This document shows positions 23,108 through 31,504 of a stretch of DNA of 31,504 bases, piece by piece (positions within the stretch are counted from its first letter, which is position 1; each line of letters begins with the position of its first letter). Position numbers and translations under genes: made by a program. The notes beneath the pieces are model-generated. The model did not search any database. It was not told the DNA's origin and saw only the letters and a program-made list of their open reading frames with translations. The stretch lies in contig ASPF01000026.1 of the NCBI GenBank assembly GCA_000405685.1, forward strand, positions 4,971 to 36,474, given 5' to 3'. The DNA is from Candidatus Geocrenenecus sp. JGI 0000106-J15 (GTDB taxonomy: Archaea; Thermoproteota; Nitrososphaeria_A; Caldarchaeales; Wolframiiraptoraceae).

Positions 23108-23878
23108 TTAGCCAGGTCTCTGCTCCCTCGCTGGAAGCCAGTATAATCTCTCTCTTACCCATTTCTCGACAGCCTCAGTATAAGGCATAAGATATATGTA
23201 TTCTCTCAAGAACCTAATATGTTCTTTTATTAATTTACTAAATAATCCTTCATCTATTCTATCTAATAGTATGAGTCTCTTCAAGATCTCTAGTGGAGTG
23301 AAGTGGTAGGGCTGGTCTAGATATCTTATCCATGATTTTACTCCAGAATTGTCTAGCTGCCTCTTGATGTACTTGCCTTCAAAACCTGATATACAGACCA
23401 CTCTATCATAGCTACTAGTTATTTCAAGTATCTTGGTGAATTCTTTACTCCATCTCTCAGCCTCTCCTAGCACTGATTTCTTTAAGACATTTATCCATTC
23501 TTTCAACTCTATCTTCTCTCTTATAATACCTCTAATAGAGAGGAGAGCTATCTCTATGGATGTGTTAGCTTCTTGAGTGAATGACTCAGTATCAGTATAA
23601 CAGTATATATCAACTAGTTCGCCGATACTTGGAAGCTCTCTCAAGAAAACCTCAAATTCTTTTATCCACGCTCCTTTAGGTTCTGGAAGCTTTTCATATA
23701 AAGACTCCATTAAATCATCATAATCTAGGTTACCCTTACTATAATCATCTATCAATCTTTCAATATTCTCTGGGAGATTCAAGAGAATAGCTTGAGGACG
23801 TAGTCTCCTAATGTTCTCTAGAGCTTCAATATCCGCTCTCCTAGTCGGAGGCTTAACAAGTAAACCAGCCTCAACCAT
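23108..23878 (-). CDS. Hypothetical protein with a TIKI/DUF5682-like beginning
   Basis: A 256-residue soluble protein without a confidently recognised family. The opening DIEALENIRRLRPQAILLNL resembles the start of TraB/ChaN/DUF5682 proteins, where a histidine or arginine early on is followed by 'R-P-x-x-V-x-x-E-x-P'; here L-N-L-P-E replaces the E-x-P part. A conserved-looking WIKEFEVFLRELPSIG and an FEGKYIKRQLDNSG strand-loop follow, and an aromatic-rich helical C-terminus ends the protein. It precedes sfsA by 20 bases, suggesting a shared function. Confidence 0.6.
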   Translation of the reverse strand: MVEAGLLVKPPTRRADIEALENIRRLRPQAILLNLPENIERLIDDYSKGNLDYDDLMESLYEKLPEPKGAWIKEFEVFLRELPSIGELVDIYCYTDTESFTQEANTSIEIALLSIRGIIREKIELKEWINVLKKSVLGEAERWSKEFTKILEITSSYDRVVCISGFEGKYIKRQLDNSGVKSWIRYLDQPYHFTPLEILKRLILLDRIDEGLFSKLIKEHIRFLREYIYLMPYTEAVEKWVRERLYWLPAREQRPG

Positions 23879-24100
23879 CTACTATAAAAAAGAATAGACT
23901 ACGAGGATTTAACACTAACTCTTAAAAACTATTTTAATTTTAAACTAGGTTCTTAACCCATGTTATCGGATTAAAAATTATCGAAGTCGTTAAAATAGAG
24001 AGGATAAATTCATAGTTTAAAGTGGTCTATCAAGCGTTTATCATCCGAGTAATTTTATGTGTAAAACTTAGTGTATAAGCAGTTAAACAAGATTACAGAC

Positions 24101-24125
24101 TAATGATAGGTTAAAATTATCATTA
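24101..24125. repeat. Perfect 8-bp inverted repeat upstream of the ribosomal cluster
   Basis: TAATGATA (24101-24108) and TATCATTA (24118-24125) flank nine bases in the 360-base gap between the unknown gene and rpl24. Both directions lead to genes (divergent), so it may be an operator. The rest of the gap (23879-24200) is AT-rich with no other structure that I can see. Confidence 0.4.
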
Positions 24126-24205
24126 AGCCTAGGTGGGATGTCTCTCTTAAAGTTTAATAGAGGGTTAGAGGTAACTTGAATGTCAGATAAGGATGCATGT
24201 AGAGA

Positions 24206-24212
24206 TTTATAC
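24206..24212 (+). promoter_or_regulatory. TATA box of the rpl24-rps4e unit
   Basis: TTTATAC is centred about 30 bases before ATG 24239. ATG 24221 would lie upstream of the predicted transcript start, so ATG 24239 is the likely start of rpl24. Confidence 0.5.
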
Positions 24213-24238
24213 ATTAAAACATGGAGAGGTCACGTTAC

Positions 24239-24610
24239 ATGAGTAAAGTTTCATCTAAACCGAGGAAGCAGAGGAAGATTCTCTATAATGCCCCTTACCA
24301 TAAACTATCTAAGCTTATGTCAGCTCATCTGTCCCCTCAATTAAGAGAGAAGCATAACCGTCGATCTTTTCCAGTTAGAGTTGGTGATACAGTTAAGATT
24401 ATGAGAGGAGAATATAGAGGAGTAGAAGGGAAAGTAACAAGAGTAGATAGGATGAGACACTATATCTATGTCGAGAACGTTACTATGAAGAAGGCAGATG
24501 GAAAGACTATGCCCCGCCCCATCCATGTATCTAACGTGATGATAACACAGCTTAAATTAGATGACAAATATAGGCAGGGATCAATAAGTAGAGGAAAAGA
24601 GGCGGGATAG
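24239..24610 (+). CDS. rpl24: Ribosomal protein L24
   Basis: A 123-residue large-subunit protein. Recognised from KPRKQRKILYNAPYHKLSKL, MSAHLSPQLREKHNRRSFPV, and the KOW motif VRVGDTVKIMRGEYRGVEGK, ending with HVSNVMITQLKLDD. L24 binds 23S rRNA and starts subunit assembly. Start ATG 24239 is chosen because the TATA box puts the transcript start at about 24236 and because the family begins near here. It is followed by rps4e after two bases. Confidence 0.95.
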   Translation: MSKVSSKPRKQRKILYNAPYHKLSKLMSAHLSPQLREKHNRRSFPVRVGDTVKIMRGEYRGVEGKVTRVDRMRHYIYVENVTMKKADGKTMPRPIHVSNVMITQLKLDDKYRQGSISRGKEAG

Positions 24611-24612
24611 AT

Positions 24613-25338
24613 ATGGTCCATCTAAAAAGACTTGCAGCACCACCTCATTTAGATATACAGGTTAAAGAATACGTTTTCACAGTTGCACCTAGCCCTGGAC
24701 CTCATTCGAAGACAGAATGTATCCCTTTACTTTTAATCTTAAGAGAATATCTACGGTATGCGGAGAGAGGTGAGGAAGCTAAAAAGATTATCAAGGATGG
24801 CAAAATACTTGTAGATGGTAAAATAGTAAGAGACTATAAGTTTCCAGTCGGATTAATGGATGTTATATCTATTCCTGAAACAGGTGAAAACTATCGTATC
24901 CTCCCAGTATATAGGAAGGGGCCAAGATTAATAGAGATACCTCAAGAAGAGTCGGGAATAAAACTCGGGAGAATAATCAAGAAGATGCATGTAGCGGGAG
25001 CTAGACTTCAGATAACACTTCATGACGGTAGAAACATACTATTTAAGGAAGTAACAGAAGAAGTACGCCAGATCAATACTAAAGATACATTAAAGATATC
25101 AGTACCTAGTCAGACTATACTAGACCATATAAGATTAGAAGAAGGATGCCATGGACTCATAATTAGAGGACCAAAGCAAGGATTACATGGTGAGATAGTT
25201 GAAGTGAAACGGGATGCACCATATCCTTCAAAACCTACAGTTAAACTGTCTAAGACGAAGATAGGTGAAGTCTCAACAATACTAGATTATATAATGGTTG
25301 TTGGAAGAGAGAAGCCTGAAATATCTCTACCAGAATAA
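24613..25338 (+). CDS. rps4e: Ribosomal protein S4e
   Basis: A 241-residue small-subunit protein found only in archaea and eukaryotes. The start HLKRLAAPPHLDIQVKEYVF corresponds to the family's 'HLKRLAAP-W-I-RK'. An S4 domain (ILREYLRYAERGEEAKKII, GKILVDGKIVRDYKFPVGLM) and a late KOW-like GPKQGLHGEIVEV follow. The typical WPIxRK stretch is replaced by HLDIQVKEYVF, a modest divergence. It is coupled to rpl24. Confidence 0.95.
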   Translation: MVHLKRLAAPPHLDIQVKEYVFTVAPSPGPHSKTECIPLLLILREYLRYAERGEEAKKIIKDGKILVDGKIVRDYKFPVGLMDVISIPETGENYRILPVYRKGPRLIEIPQEESGIKLGRIIKKMHVAGARLQITLHDGRNILFKEVTEEVRQINTKDTLKISVPSQTILDHIRLEEGCHGLIIRGPKQGLHGEIVEVKRDAPYPSKPTVKLSKTKIGEVSTILDYIMVVGREKPEISLPE

Positions 25339-25440
25339 CAATCTTAATATCTAACTTGTATTCCTCATACATTCAACAATGTTCGTGGCTAACTCTTTAA
25401 TCATTATTAAAAAGTTAGTGTATATATTGGTAGGTCGACC

Positions 25441-25995
25441 ATGAGTGGGCAAACACTTAATACTTCCACAAGTAGTCTGAAGCTAGATAATCCGATGAGG
25501 AGGATTAAAATAGAGAAGGTAGTCGTAAACTGCTCTGAAGGTAAGTCTGGAGCACCCTTAGAGAGAGCAGAGAAAATAATAGAGATGCTTACAGGTCAGA
25601 GACCAAGTATAAGGAAAGCGAAGAAGACTATTAGAGGTTTCGGGATTCATCGTGGTGAACCAATAGCAGTAATGGTTACTCTAAGAAGAAATAAAGCTAG
25701 AGAATTCTTACAGAAAGCCCTTGCGGCGGTAGGATATAAAGTAAGAGAAGAAAATTTTGACCAACATGGTAATCTCGCCTTCGGGATAAGAGAACATCTA
25801 GACATACCTGGAACAAAGTATAATCCAGAGCTTGGAGTAATCGGCATGGATATAATAGTTCACGTCTCAAGACCAGGAAGAAGAATAATGCTTAGAAGAA
25901 GAGCTAGATCGAAGATAGGGAAGAATCATCTAGTATCGAAAGAAGAATCTATAAGGTTCTTTCAAGAAGAATTTGGAGTGAAAATAATATCATAG
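25441..25995 (+). CDS. rpl5: Ribosomal protein L5
   Basis: A 184-residue 5S rRNA-binding large-subunit protein. Family landmarks are NPMRRIKIEKVVVNCSEGKS, LTGQRPSIRKAKKTIRGFGI, RGEPIAVMVTLRR and DIIVHVSRPGRRI. A 102-base gap with TATATATT (25421-25428) separates it from rps4e, so it may have its own promoter; that TATA box is close to ATG 25441, and a start at ATG 25495 (MRRIKIEK) cannot be excluded. In most archaea S14, S8 and L6 would follow; here the next gene is on the other strand. Confidence 0.95.
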   Translation: MSGQTLNTSTSSLKLDNPMRRIKIEKVVVNCSEGKSGAPLERAEKIIEMLTGQRPSIRKAKKTIRGFGIHRGEPIAVMVTLRRNKAREFLQKALAAVGYKVREENFDQHGNLAFGIREHLDIPGTKYNPELGVIGMDIIVHVSRPGRRIMLRRRARSKIGKNHLVSKEESIRFFQEEFGVKIIS

Positions 25996-26070
25996 CTTTG
26001 AAGAGCTTACTTAACTTGAAGCTAATTTAATGAAATAAAAATAAAGAAATATTTTAGAGATAGCGTAGTC

Positions 26071-26658
26071 TTAGACTTCTGAGATTCTTTCAATCTTGAA
26101 TGGGAGAGTTATCTCTTGATACTTCTTTACTCCTTCTTCAAATATATCTCCACCATGAATATCGTTTGCAACGATCACTGGGAAATCTTGTACCTCAAGC
26201 TCCATTACAGCTTCTGGACCAAGGTCTTCATATGCTACTATCTTAGCATTCTTTATCTTCTTTGAGATCAATGCTCCAACACCTCCAGTAGCTATAAAGT
26301 AGACCGCTCTATACTTCTTAAATAAGTCTACTACACCCCAGCTCCTATACCCTTTACCTATTGTTGCTTTTAGACCCGCCTTAAGCATCGGCTCCATATA
26401 GCTATCCATCCTGATAGAGGTTGTTGGACCAGCTGATCCTATTACGTATCCAGGCTTAGGAGGTGTTGGACCAACATAATATATAATTTGGCCTCTAAGA
26501 TCGATTGGAAGCTGTCCACCTTTATTGATCGTTTCAACGAATCTCTTATGAGCTGCATCTCTAGCAGAATATATCTTGCCTGTAATCAATACTTTATCTC
26601 CTATCCTTAGATCTTCAAGTACTTTATCATCTAATGGTGGAGTAATTCTCTTAATCAT
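26071..26658 (-). CDS. fumB: Fumarate hydratase class I, beta subunit
   Basis: A 195-residue C-terminal subunit of the two-part iron-sulfur fumarase (malate from fumarate). Family marks: RDAAHKRFVETI, YVGPTPPKPGYVIGSAGPTT, MDSYMEPMLKAGLKATIGKG and FIATGGVGALISKKI. The start ATG overlaps the stop of the alpha subunit gene (ATGA), ensuring balanced synthesis. The GSAGPTTS-RMD stretch binds substrate in the family. Confidence 0.95.
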   Translation of the reverse strand: MIKRITPPLDDKVLEDLRIGDKVLITGKIYSARDAAHKRFVETINKGGQLPIDLRGQIIYYVGPTPPKPGYVIGSAGPTTSIRMDSYMEPMLKAGLKATIGKGYRSWGVVDLFKKYRAVYFIATGGVGALISKKIKNAKIVAYEDLGPEAVMELEVQDFPVIVANDIHGGDIFEEGVKKYQEITLPFKIERISEV

Positions 26659-27500
26659 TTTTCCCACACCCCTACTCTATGTGCATGGCAATCCAAGTTT
26701 ACTGCTACTGGTAGCGCACCGATATGGCATGGAGCAGTCTCAATTCTTACATCTAGAGCTGTTATACGTCCACCTAATCCTTGGGGGCCGACACCCAGCT
26801 TGTTTATCTCATCGAGAAGTTCAAGCTCAAGCTTTGCATAATTCGGGTCTGGATGCCTAGAGCCGAATTTACGCATTAATGCTTTCTTCGCAAGCCATCC
26901 CACAGTATCAAATGTTCCACCTATCCCGATACCTACAACCACGGGTGGGCAGGGATTTGGACCAGCTTCTGCAACAGTCTTTAAAACAAAATCTCTTATA
27001 CCTTTTACACCTGCAGCTGGAGTAAGCATTGCAAGCCTAGACATGTTTTCTGCTCCAGTCCCCTTAGCCATAAATGTTATCTTGAATATATCTCCTGGAA
27101 CGACCTCTACATGGATCATAGCTGGTGTATTATCTCCAGTGTTAACTCTATTGAACAACGGATCCTTAACTACCGACTTCCTTAGATATCCTTCTTTGTA
27201 TCCTTTTGAAACTCCTCTATTTATTGCATCATACAGGTTTCCACCTTCAATCTTCACATCCTGCCCAATCTCTACATAAACTATCGAGACGCCTGTATCT
27301 TGACATATTGGAAGCTGTTCCTTTGCAGCTAACTCTACGTTCTCAATTATCTGGCTCAGTATCTCTCTACCAGTCTCTGAGACCTCTCTCTCTAATGCTT
27401 TCTTATATGCATCCTTCAATTCATCTCTAATATAATAGTTTACTTCCATTGAAAGTCTTCTAACAGCTTCTTCAACCTCTTCAACTCTAACAATCTTCAA
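26655..27500 (-). CDS. fumA: Fumarate hydratase class I, alpha subunit
   Basis: A 281-residue N-terminal subunit of class I fumarase. Three cysteines for the catalytic 4Fe-4S cluster are in place: C66 (QLPICQDTG), C184 (GPNPCPPVVV) and C258 (ETAPCHIG). KGTGAENMSRL and GIGIGGTFD are further conserved parts. It functions in the citric acid cycle or a reductive branch. It is transcribed before the beta subunit; the pair is convergent with rpl5. Confidence 0.95.
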   Translation of the reverse strand: MKIVRVEEVEEAVRRLSMEVNYYIRDELKDAYKKALEREVSETGREILSQIIENVELAAKEQLPICQDTGVSIVYVEIGQDVKIEGGNLYDAINRGVSKGYKEGYLRKSVVKDPLFNRVNTGDNTPAMIHVEVVPGDIFKITFMAKGTGAENMSRLAMLTPAAGVKGIRDFVLKTVAEAGPNPCPPVVVGIGIGGTFDTVGWLAKKALMRKFGSRHPDPNYAKLELELLDEINKLGVGPQGLGGRITALDVRIETAPCHIGALPVAVNLDCHAHRVGVWEK

Positions 27501-27629
27501 GAACGATCACATTACTAATTGGTAACTGCTCTTTGAAAAATCTTTCTATATTAACAAGAAGCTTGTCCACTAAATTTATCTTTTAAATTGATTCAATAAT
27601 GAAAGCTCTATAAAGAAATAATAACTAGG

Positions 27630-28835
27630 TTAAATAGATGACAGCAGTAATGGTTCAGGATCAAATTCTTGTAGAGACGAGATCTTCTCTAGTTTCTCTA
27701 TTACTTGTTTTCTAACCTCTACGGGGGGCTTAACATCTCTAATTATTTCACCGTTTAATATTAAGGGTTTTAGCAAGGGCTCAACAGCTTCCCCACATAA
27801 TGGACATCTACTCAGTTGTTTATTGAAGGGTGTGATAGTATCATGGAGTTTAGGACATCTAAATACCTGCTTTCTTCCAGGTATTTTCCCCCTCTTTGAA
27901 GAAGGCTTTCCTGCTACTTCTACAATATCTAATGCAAGATCTATGGATTGTGGGAAAGCAATAGAAGTTCCTACTCCGAATCCATCAACTAGATCTCTAA
28001 GTTCTGATACTTCTTCATCATCTAATCCTCCACTAACATATATCTTAACATGCTTATACCCTAAGATATCAAGAGCCCATCTAGCTTCTTGTATGATCTT
28101 CTTCATGTTACCTCTCCTAGATCCAGGTGTATCAAATCTTACACCATGTAGTCGTTCACCTAATACTTCAGCAGCTTTCAATGCTTCAAATCTTTCATCA
28201 GATAATGTATCACATAAAGCTATACGTGGGACATCTTCAGGCATGTATTTATCGAATATTCTCCATGCAGTTTCTTGGTCTCCCGCAGTTAATATTAATG
28301 CATGGGGCATAGTGCCAGTTGGAGGTATACCAAGCAATTTAGCTCCTATAACTCCTGATACAGCATCACATCCGCCTAGATAAGCATATTTATCAACCAT
28401 TGGTGCGATAGCAGGATGGACACATCTTATTCCGAAGAAGAGCACTCTTTTATTGCCTGCAGCGATCTTAATTCTAGCAGCTTTTGTCGAGATACTAGTT
28501 GCATGTCTAAGAATACCAAGAAGGCTTGATTCATATACTCCGAACTCGGTGTAGTTTCCCTCTATAGCCATAACTGGTTCATATATTCTAAAGATCTCTC
28601 CTTCATCCATACTGTAAACATTTACTTTCTTTCCTTCGAGTAGTGTAGACGCCTCCATTATCCCTGTAACTAGTGCCCACTGAAACCCTTTAGGGAGAGA
28701 GTAAGCATGTACTTCTGCATATACCTTCTTATCTATACTAGTCTTTTTTAGAACTTCCCTACTCCTAACAAAGTATATATCAGTTGATTCTCCACTCAGA
28801 ATCTCATCTTCAGTAGCTATTGATAACTTCCTCAT
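27630..28835 (-). CDS. pncB: Nicotinate phosphoribosyltransferase
   Basis: A 401-residue enzyme of NAD salvage (nicotinate plus PRPP to nicotinate mononucleotide). The NAPRTase core is visible in YTEFGVYESSLLGILRHATS, GCDAVSGVIGAKLLG, TMPHALIL, VRFDTPGSRRGN and KIYVSGGLDDEEV, GFGVGTSI. A C-terminal zinc ribbon (FRCPKLHDT ... RCPLCGE), as in archaeal type enzymes, follows. The nicotinamidase gene lies just upstream on the same strand, giving two consecutive steps of the same pathway. Confidence 0.93.
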   Translation of the reverse strand: MRKLSIATEDEILSGESTDIYFVRSREVLKKTSIDKKVYAEVHAYSLPKGFQWALVTGIMEASTLLEGKKVNVYSMDEGEIFRIYEPVMAIEGNYTEFGVYESSLLGILRHATSISTKAARIKIAAGNKRVLFFGIRCVHPAIAPMVDKYAYLGGCDAVSGVIGAKLLGIPPTGTMPHALILTAGDQETAWRIFDKYMPEDVPRIALCDTLSDERFEALKAAEVLGERLHGVRFDTPGSRRGNMKKIIQEARWALDILGYKHVKIYVSGGLDDEEVSELRDLVDGFGVGTSIAFPQSIDLALDIVEVAGKPSSKRGKIPGRKQVFRCPKLHDTITPFNKQLSRCPLCGEAVEPLLKPLILNGEIIRDVKPPVEVRKQVIEKLEKISSLQEFDPEPLLLSSI

Positions 28836-28968
28836 CTAGAACACCCCCACGCTTTCATACGTCATTCAATCTTCTGATTATTCAACTTTTTGGATAACTA
28901 TATAATAGAATAGAAACATAGTTTATCTTGATGATTAAGAGAGATCGTATTAGTGGATTCTTAGAAGT

Positions 28969-29571
28969 TTATACAAAGCTTATTTCTTCCTGAGTAGTGA
29001 CTAGTCCCCTATATAGGAATGTTACCTGTCTAAGGGTTGAGACATAGTCGAACATACTTAAAGCTGAGATACAATCGATTGGAATAACTACTTTATATCC
29101 TCTTAATGCGGCGCTTCCCGCTGTGTGGAGGACACATATATTGGCCACGGTCCCAGTTATCACAGTATTTTCAATCTTCTTCATTCTTAAAACATCATCT
29201 AGATATGTTCCATAGAATCCATCATATCTCAACTTCTTTATCAATACTTCCCCATCTAGTGGTTTAAGCTCATCGATAATCTCCGCCTCCCATGTGCCTG
29301 CAACCGCATGCTCACCCCAAACACTAAATTCTGGATCATCTTTCTGATGCCAGTCTTGTGTATAGACGATCAAGACATTCTTCGAACGAGCTTTCTCAAG
29401 AAGCTTCTTTATAGATTCAATCGTTTTTCTAGATTCTGGAACAAACAATCTACCTCTTTCATGGACGAAAGCATTCTGCATATCGACGATTATTAAAGCA
29501 CTCTTTGATGCTTCTAACTCAACAGGCTTAACATCAATTCTCTCAGGAACCTTAATATATTCAGGAAACAT
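28969..29571 (-). CDS. pncA: Nicotinamidase (isochorismatase-like hydrolase)
   Basis: A 200-residue cysteine hydrolase. The catalytic triad residues are D30 (IIVDMQNAF), K112/113 (LIKKLRYDGFYGT) and C146 (GTVANICVLHTA), and the metal site includes D73-x-H75 (TQDWHQ). HQKDDPEFSVWGEHAVAGT and the GTVANICV region favour nicotinamidase over other isochorismatase-like enzymes. It supplies nicotinate to the phosphoribosyltransferase encoded 130 bases downstream. Confidence 0.88.
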   Translation of the reverse strand: MFPEYIKVPERIDVKPVELEASKSALIIVDMQNAFVHERGRLFVPESRKTIESIKKLLEKARSKNVLIVYTQDWHQKDDPEFSVWGEHAVAGTWEAEIIDELKPLDGEVLIKKLRYDGFYGTYLDDVLRMKKIENTVITGTVANICVLHTAGSAALRGYKVVIPIDCISALSMFDYVSTLRQVTFLYRGLVTTQEEISFV

Positions 29572-29643
29572 AATTCACCCTTATACTGAGTAAGTCATCC
29601 TCTCATATAAGATTTAAGCTTCTACAAAACTAAAATTTAGATT

Positions 29644-30786
29644 TCAGGCTAATGCTTTAACAAGTTTTATCGCAAATATAGGATGTGTAGCCAGCTTCTT
29701 AGCTACTCTTAGTATGTCTAAGCCATTTGCTAGATCGAGTATATCTTGGTCGCTTAATATTTCTGCAAGTAGATTTAATTCATCATCATTCATCTTCTCT
29801 AAAGCTCTCATAACTTTCAAGCTCTTCTTTATTCTATCTATCCAAGGCTTGTAAAGTTCGTAGAATTCACTTAATCTCCCTCTTGAAGTATTACCTTCTT
29901 GTGCTGCTTCTCCAGCTACTCTACCTGCTGCGAGACCTGCAGCGATAGATGAGTGTATACCTGCTCCTGTTAGTGGGATAACTGTTCCAGCTGCATCTCC
30001 AATTAGCATGACTCTATCTCTTATAGGTTCACTAATCAATCCTCCTACAGGGACTGGAGCACCTCTATAATCTATTATCTGTCCTTTACCAAGTTCATCA
30101 CTGAATTTTTTAACAAAAGCATCTAAATACTCTTTCGACGATGCTCCTCTTACACCTATACCTACTTCAGCTATCTTCTCATTATGTGGGAATATCCAAG
30201 CATATCCTCCAGGGGCGATCTTATTCCCAAGATAAAACCTAACTGCATCAGGATACTTTACTTTACAGTTAACCATAACATATTGTACTGTTGGTATAGG
30301 TTCTGATTTCTCATTTATTCCAAGGCTTCTAGCTACTGTAGAATTATAGCCATCTGCACCAATCAATATTGAAGCTTCATACTCTCCTCTATTCGTCTTG
30401 ACTTTAACAGCTCCATCTTCTACTTTAACATCTTGAGCTTCTTCTCTAACATGAATTTCAGCACCATGTTCTGCTGCTTGAGCAGCCATATATTGTAGAA
30501 GCCTAGACTTATCTATTAAGAACCCTATCCTATCTATCTTTACATAGTTAAGATTTGGAGCGTAGACTAGAGCATAAGCTCTATGAAGAACTATGCTTGG
30601 CTCAGGCTTAACCTCAGCTGTCTGAAGAGTCTCTTGGCTAGTAGCTTGTCCACACGGCTTATTAGCCATAATAGTTGGAGCTTTCTCTAGAAGAAGAGTC
30701 TTGGCGCCAGTCTTCCCAGCAGCCTTTGCAGCTGATATACCTGCAGGCCCACCGCCTACAACAATTACATCATACTTTCTCATCAT
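29644..30786 (-). CDS. Geranylgeranyl reductase (digeranylgeranylglycerophospholipid reductase)
   Basis: A 380-residue FAD protein. GGGPAG (11-16) binds ADP of FAD, NKPCGQAT (42-49) contains the family cysteine, GYAWIFPHNEKIAEVGIG and LIGDAAGTVIPLTGAGIHSS close the flavin site. Archaeal members hydrogenate the isoprenoid chains of ether lipids at the membrane. The double ATG start is at 30786. It runs with nicotinamidase, with a 70-base gap. Confidence 0.93.
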   Translation of the reverse strand: MMRKYDVIVVGGGPAGISAAKAAGKTGAKTLLLEKAPTIMANKPCGQATSQETLQTAEVKPEPSIVLHRAYALVYAPNLNYVKIDRIGFLIDKSRLLQYMAAQAAEHGAEIHVREEAQDVKVEDGAVKVKTNRGEYEASILIGADGYNSTVARSLGINEKSEPIPTVQYVMVNCKVKYPDAVRFYLGNKIAPGGYAWIFPHNEKIAEVGIGVRGASSKEYLDAFVKKFSDELGKGQIIDYRGAPVPVGGLISEPIRDRVMLIGDAAGTVIPLTGAGIHSSIAAGLAAGRVAGEAAQEGNTSRGRLSEFYELYKPWIDRIKKSLKVMRALEKMNDDELNLLAEILSDQDILDLANGLDILRVAKKLATHPIFAIKLVKALA

Positions 30787-31115
30787 AAACTAAACCAAAA
30801 TACTCTAGTTATAAGTATTCTCTAGCTATACTTACACGGAAAAGTATGTAAATTAACTTAATTGTAACCTATGATTTAAGACTCAGCCCAAATACCTAAT
30901 TTGTGAGTTAATCATATAGTAACTAAGTTTCTAAGTCTTCTCTGAGCCACCACTTATTCATCGAGTAATTGGAAGATTTCATCTATCTATTTTGAATATT
31001 GTTTTGCCATTTTTTGATAAGCCAATCAATTTACTCGCTTTAATTACGAAGATTTCCAAACTAATGTTTACATATTAGTGAAGTATCGTTAAGGATGATA
31101 AAGAGTTGAAAGTAT
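30787..31115. other. Intergenic stretch, nothing recognised
   Basis: AT-rich, with stops in all frames and no hairpin or repeat that stands out. It should hold the promoter of the geranylgeranyl reductase gene and the 3' end of the hydrolase transcript. Confidence 0.4.
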
Positions 31116-31504
31116 CTACTTAGTGGTTACTAGCTGGTTTCTTATCGCTCCTATCTTCTCTATCCATACTTCTACAGTATCACCTTCTTTCAGTAGCCCA
31201 TCTTCTCTTGTAAAACCTACTCCTGCTGGTGTACCCGTTGCTATTATGTCTCCTGGCTCTAGTGTCATTACCTTGCTTAGATATGAGATTAACTCAGGTA
31301 TCTTAAAGATCATGTTTGAAGTATTCGAATTCTGTCTTATGCTTTTATTAACTCTAGTAATTATTCTTAGATTATGTGGATCTTCTATCTCATCAACTGT
31401 TACAATCCATGGACCAGTAGGTGCAAAAGTATCAAAACATTTACTTATAGTCCATCCCCGCCATAGCCCGTTTCTATACTGTAGGTCTCTAGCGGTAACA
31501 TCGT
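31116..31504 (-). CDS. Fumarylacetoacetate hydrolase family protein, partial
   Basis: The C-terminal 129 residues of a FAH-family enzyme; the beginning lies outside the window. Recognised from NDVTARDLQ-like sequence (DVTARDLQYRNGLWRGW), SKCFDTFAPTGPWIV, and the end YLSKVMTLEPGDIIATGTPA followed by GVGF and KEGDTVEVWIEKIG. Family members hydrolyse or decarboxylate 2-oxo acids such as acylpyruvates and need Mg2+. The frame is open to the last base. Confidence 0.92.
   Translation of the reverse strand, partial: DVTARDLQYRNGLWRGWTISKCFDTFAPTGPWIVTVDEIEDPHNLRIITRVNKSIRQNSNTSNMIFKIPELISYLSKVMTLEPGDIIATGTPAGVGFTREDGLLKEGDTVEVWIEKIGAIRNQLVTTK

Noticed and set aside
1..31504. CRISPR arrays and cas genes
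   Set aside because: No regularly spaced direct repeats and no Cas-like proteins were seen.
1..31504. tRNA and rRNA genes
   Set aside because: No convincing T-arm/anticodon arrangement or rRNA sequence was noticed; box C/D guide RNAs were also looked for in intergenic gaps without a convincing C/D pair.

Overview
The window comes from a thermophilic-looking archaeon, most likely a member of the TACK/Thermoproteota group. Evidence: Nop5 with fibrillarin, Rpo7 with Spt4, ribosomal proteins L24, S4e, L5 and a small S30e, a GPN-loop GTPase, an archaeal GTP-dependent dephospho-CoA kinase and a geranylgeranyl reductase for ether lipids. The DNA is AT-rich with heavy AGA/AGG and ATA codon use, and TATA-type promoters often sit 25-30 nt before start codons (leaderless genes). 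The exact lineage cannot be fixed from the sequence alone.

Layout. 1-1600: two overlapping unknown genes. 1644-3344: element A, an IS110-like gene preceded by about 600 nt of GC-rich, hairpin-dense DNA and followed by a structured RNA. 3357-3930: minus-strand gene remnants. 4089-8275: a four-gene operon for a MacB/LolD-type ABC system (small membrane protein, ATPase, large extracellular anchored protein, FtsX-like permease). 8458-9207: GPN GTPase. 9250-11008: a tightly abutting minus-strand operon (zinc ribbon, HTH, zinc ribbon, radical SAM) in which three of four genes carry a one-base frame disruption. 11066-12508: element B, a relative of element A. 12576-12740: a dead transposase fragment. 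12938-31504: mostly conserved housekeeping genes: a 4Fe-4S/2Fe-2S ferredoxin, Mth938-like protein, RimI-like acetyltransferase, flavin reductase, ZIP transporter, dephospho-CoA kinase-Spt4-Rpo7, a GltA-like oxidoreductase, fibrillarin-Nop5, S30e, ornithine carbamoyltransferase, SfsA, L24-S4e-L5, two-subunit fumarase, nicotinate phosphoribosyltransferase with nicotinamidase, geranylgeranyl reductase, and a partial fumarylacetoacetate-hydrolase-family gene.

The most interesting signal is the pair of elements A and B. Each encodes a protein of about 300 residues related to IS110-family (DEDD) transposases. In each, the stop codon lies inside the 5' arm of a long RNA stem. The two RNAs share conserved blocks (GTAAAAGCTGTGAGG and GGCTACTA-AGCTCAT) and an outer stem with compensatory changes. 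In my fold, both have a large internal loop of exactly 14 nt on each side, with different loop sequences. This resembles the bridge RNA/seekRNA guides of IS110/IS1111 elements. However, both proteins appear to lack the serine-containing segment of the C-terminal transposase domain, and protein A has also lost one acidic residue of the DEDD set. They may be an RNA-guided system that has lost, or replaced, recombination chemistry.

All assignments are from reading the sequence; no database search or RNA folding program was run.
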